A program made the position numbers and the translations under genes. This document shows positions 62,474 through 64,000 of a stretch of 64,000 nt of DNA, in pieces. The notes beneath the pieces were generated by a model, which saw nothing but the letters and a program-made list of their open reading frames with translations, did no database searches and had not been told where the DNA came from. Origin of the DNA: an uncultured Clostridia bacterium (lineage in GTDB: Bacteria; Bacillota; Clostridia; TANB77; CAG-508); NCBI GenBank assembly GCA_944392605.1, contig CALXXE010000008.1:1-64000 (forward strand). The letters run 5' to 3'. Numbering within the stretch: the stretch's first letter is position 1; every line of letters begins with the position of its first letter.

Positions 62474-63403
62474 TTATTTTCTCTCAAAAATTCTAAGTTT
62501 AGCACTTTTGCTTCTTGAATTTCTTTCTTTTTCATCATCTGTTGCTACAATTGGCTTTCTTGTAATTATCTCTCCTAAAGATTTTGCACCACATACACAA
62601 TATGGTAAATCTTTTGGACATGTACATTTTCCTTTAGCATCAATATAAGCATTTTTAACTGCTCTGTCTTCAATAGAATGAAATGTTATTATACAAAGTC
62701 TTCCACCAGGTTTTAGACATTCTATACAATTTCTAACAGTGTCATATAATGGTTTTATTTCATTATTTACTTCTATTCTAATTGCTTGGAATGTTCTCTT
62801 AGCTGGATGTCCATCATTTTGAAATTTTCTTGGTATTGACTTCTCTATTATTTCTACTAATTCTTTAGTTGTTTCAATTTCTTTCTGTTTTCGATATTCA
62901 CAAATATTTTTAGCAATTTTTCTAGAAAATCTTTCTTCTCCATATTGATAGATTAGATTAGCTAAATCTTCTTCCTTATATTTGTTTACTACATCTTTTG
63001 CTGTAAGTTTTTGTGATTTATCCATTCTCATATCTAATTCATTTTCACCTAGATAACTAAATCCTCTATTTCTTTCGTCTAATTGATATGAAGAAACTCC
63101 CAAATCTAATAAAATTCCATCTACTTTATCTATTTTTAAATGTTCCAATATATTTTTTATGTTATCATGGTTATCATGTATATATATAACGTTATTAAAC
63201 TCTTTTAAGTTTTCCTTTGCAGCAGATAGTGCTTCTTCATCTCTGTCTATTCCAATTAGTTTTCCATCTTTAGATAATCTCTTTAAGATTTCTTTACTAT
63301 GTCCTGCACCACCAAGAGTTCCATCTACATATATACCATCTTTCTTTATGTTTAAACCTTTAATGCATTCTTCTAACATAACTGGTTCATGTTTAAATTC
63401 CAA
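62474..63403 (-). CDS. rsmH: 16S rRNA (cytosine1402-N4)-methyltransferase
   Basis: 309 residues. HEPVMLEECI at the start, SAM motif YVDGTLGGAGHS, LLDLGVSSYQLD, FLSY-type GFSYLGENELDMRMD, AKRTFQAIRIEVN and ITFHSIEDRAVK are RsmH/MraW signatures. Methylates C1402 in the ribosomal P site. Second gene of the cluster. Confidence 0.96.
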   Translation of the reverse strand: MEFKHEPVMLEECIKGLNIKKDGIYVDGTLGGAGHSKEILKRLSKDGKLIGIDRDEEALSAAKENLKEFNNVIYIHDNHDNIKNILEHLKIDKVDGILLDLGVSSYQLDERNRGFSYLGENELDMRMDKSQKLTAKDVVNKYKEEDLANLIYQYGEERFSRKIAKNICEYRKQKEIETTKELVEIIEKSIPRKFQNDGHPAKRTFQAIRIEVNNEIKPLYDTVRNCIECLKPGGRLCIITFHSIEDRAVKNAYIDAKGKCTCPKDLPYCVCGAKSLGEIITRKPIVATDDEKERNSRSKSAKLRIFERK

Positions 63404-63700
63404 TTTTACACCTCTGAACTTTTATAATGCAATTTCAGCTGGCAATTATAAAACTACCAGCTGTTTTTCTTTATATGTACTTTCTTTTGGCTTTTCTTAC
63501 GTATAAAATGTTTAATTTCTTTTGTACATTTGTCTTTTGTACAACTTCATCTTTTGTATAAATTTTCTTCTGTAATATTTTCTTTTGTTTTTTATCTTTT
63601 GTTTTTTGTAATTCTTCTGCGACTTTTTCTTTTGTAACTTAAAATTTTTATCTTTTGTATTTTTATCATTTGTATCTATATAAACTTTTTTTATAAAAAG
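63404..63700. repeat. mraZ-rsmH spacer with CTTTTGT repeats
   Basis: Seven copies of CTTTTGT (ACAAAAG on the transcribed strand) lie between 63519 and 63658, with further near copies, spaced irregularly at 14-33 bases. One Lys-rich frame is open on the minus strand but has no good start. Unusual, as mraZ and rsmH are normally a few bases apart. Confidence 0.5.
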
Positions 63701-64000
63701 TTATATACCAAGCATTGTCATATTTTCTGCAATTTCATCAGCAGAAATATTTTCGTCACATCTATCCCATGTAGCTTTATCCCAAATTTCAAGTCTAGTT
63801 CCAACTCCTATAATAACAGTCTCTTTTTCTAAATTCGCTGCTACTCTTAAATTATTAGGAATTAAGAATCTTCCTTGCTTATCTATTTCACATTCTGTTG
63901 CTCCTGATAAGAAAAATCTTACAAAGTTTCTTGCATTTCTGTCTGATAGAGGTAATGATTTTAATTTTGTTTCGAAATTTAACCACTCATTTTGTGAAAA
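63701..64000 (-). CDS. mraZ: MraZ transcriptional regulator (5' end outside window)
   Basis: The last 99 residues, ending TMLGI. The two SpoVT-AbrB-like repeats show as [19 protein letters not shown] and [16 protein letters not shown], with the family's DKQGR motif. MraZ controls the dcw operon by binding its own promoter. The start lies beyond 64000. Confidence 0.93.
   Translation of the reverse strand, partial: FSQNEWLNFETKLKSLPLSDRNARNFVRFFLSGATECEIDKQGRFLIPNNLRVAANLEKETVIIGVGTRLEIWDKATWDRCDENISADEIAENMTMLGI

Noticed and set aside
63519..63658. CRISPR array
   Set aside because: The repeats are only 7 bases, irregularly spaced, with no unique spacers; no cas genes are in the window. No other CRISPR-like array was seen.

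Overview
The window is AT-rich DNA of a low-GC anaerobic bacterium of the Clostridia (Bacillota). Evidence: strong GGAGG ribosome binding sites, a four-subunit pyruvate:ferredoxin oxidoreductase with a clostridial 2[4Fe-4S] ferredoxin, ricT (yaaT), and a dcw cell-wall/division cluster with a PASTA-type class B penicillin-binding protein. No intact tRNA or rRNA gene is present.

Layout. (1) 1-9735: the early side of a prophage-like element. Small replication/recombination genes run leftward (RusA-like, winged-helix replisome protein, HNH, NinB-like). A CI/LexA-like repressor, its operators and a large serine recombinase are on the right. (2) 9750-12995: the porG-porD-porA-porB-ferredoxin operon, from a clear TTGACA/TATACT promoter. 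(3) about 13,160-45,944: two tandem integrative islands. They are marked by three direct copies of an initiator-tRNA-like 3' end or core (13162-13183, 24638-24682, 45900-45944). Island A holds a small gene, an IS200 insertion and a five-gene DISARM-like operon (SF1 helicase, DrmA-like, DrmB-like, NERD-helicase, D12 adenine methylase). Island B starts with a copy of the same small-gene module. It then carries a PHP-ATPase module, a type I restriction system with an AbiH-like gene inside it, a phage-satellite-like replication block (RusA-like, DnaC-like, replisome organiser, excisionase-like, divergent XRE repressor), a nucleotide/detoxification cassette, and a tyrosine integrase next to the right attachment repeat. 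(4) 45,968-50,208: YqeG-like phosphatase, ASCH protein, and a MerR/VIT-VWA pair. (5) 50,287-64,000 (all minus): mraZ-rsmH-ftsL-pbp-hyp-murE-mraY-ftsW-murG-histidine kinase-lepB-holB-ricT.

The main discovery is in the reading frames. Five genes (ftsW, the class B PBP, a WalK-like kinase with two sites, an SF1 helicase, and the NinB-like phage gene) look frameshifted. At all six break points the in-frame codon is CGG, and a one-base forward shift (NNY-C-GGN) restores the family's conserved sequence exactly. I checked every CGG in the genes by eye. I found about 55 that are out of frame and tolerated, and no in-frame CGG read as ordinary arginine. CGT, CGC, CGA, AGA and AGG are used normally. 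The simplest reading is that this organism does not read CGG as arginine. CGG instead acts as a +1 frameshift signal or a four-base glycine codon (CGGN), used in essential chromosomal genes and in its mobile elements alike.
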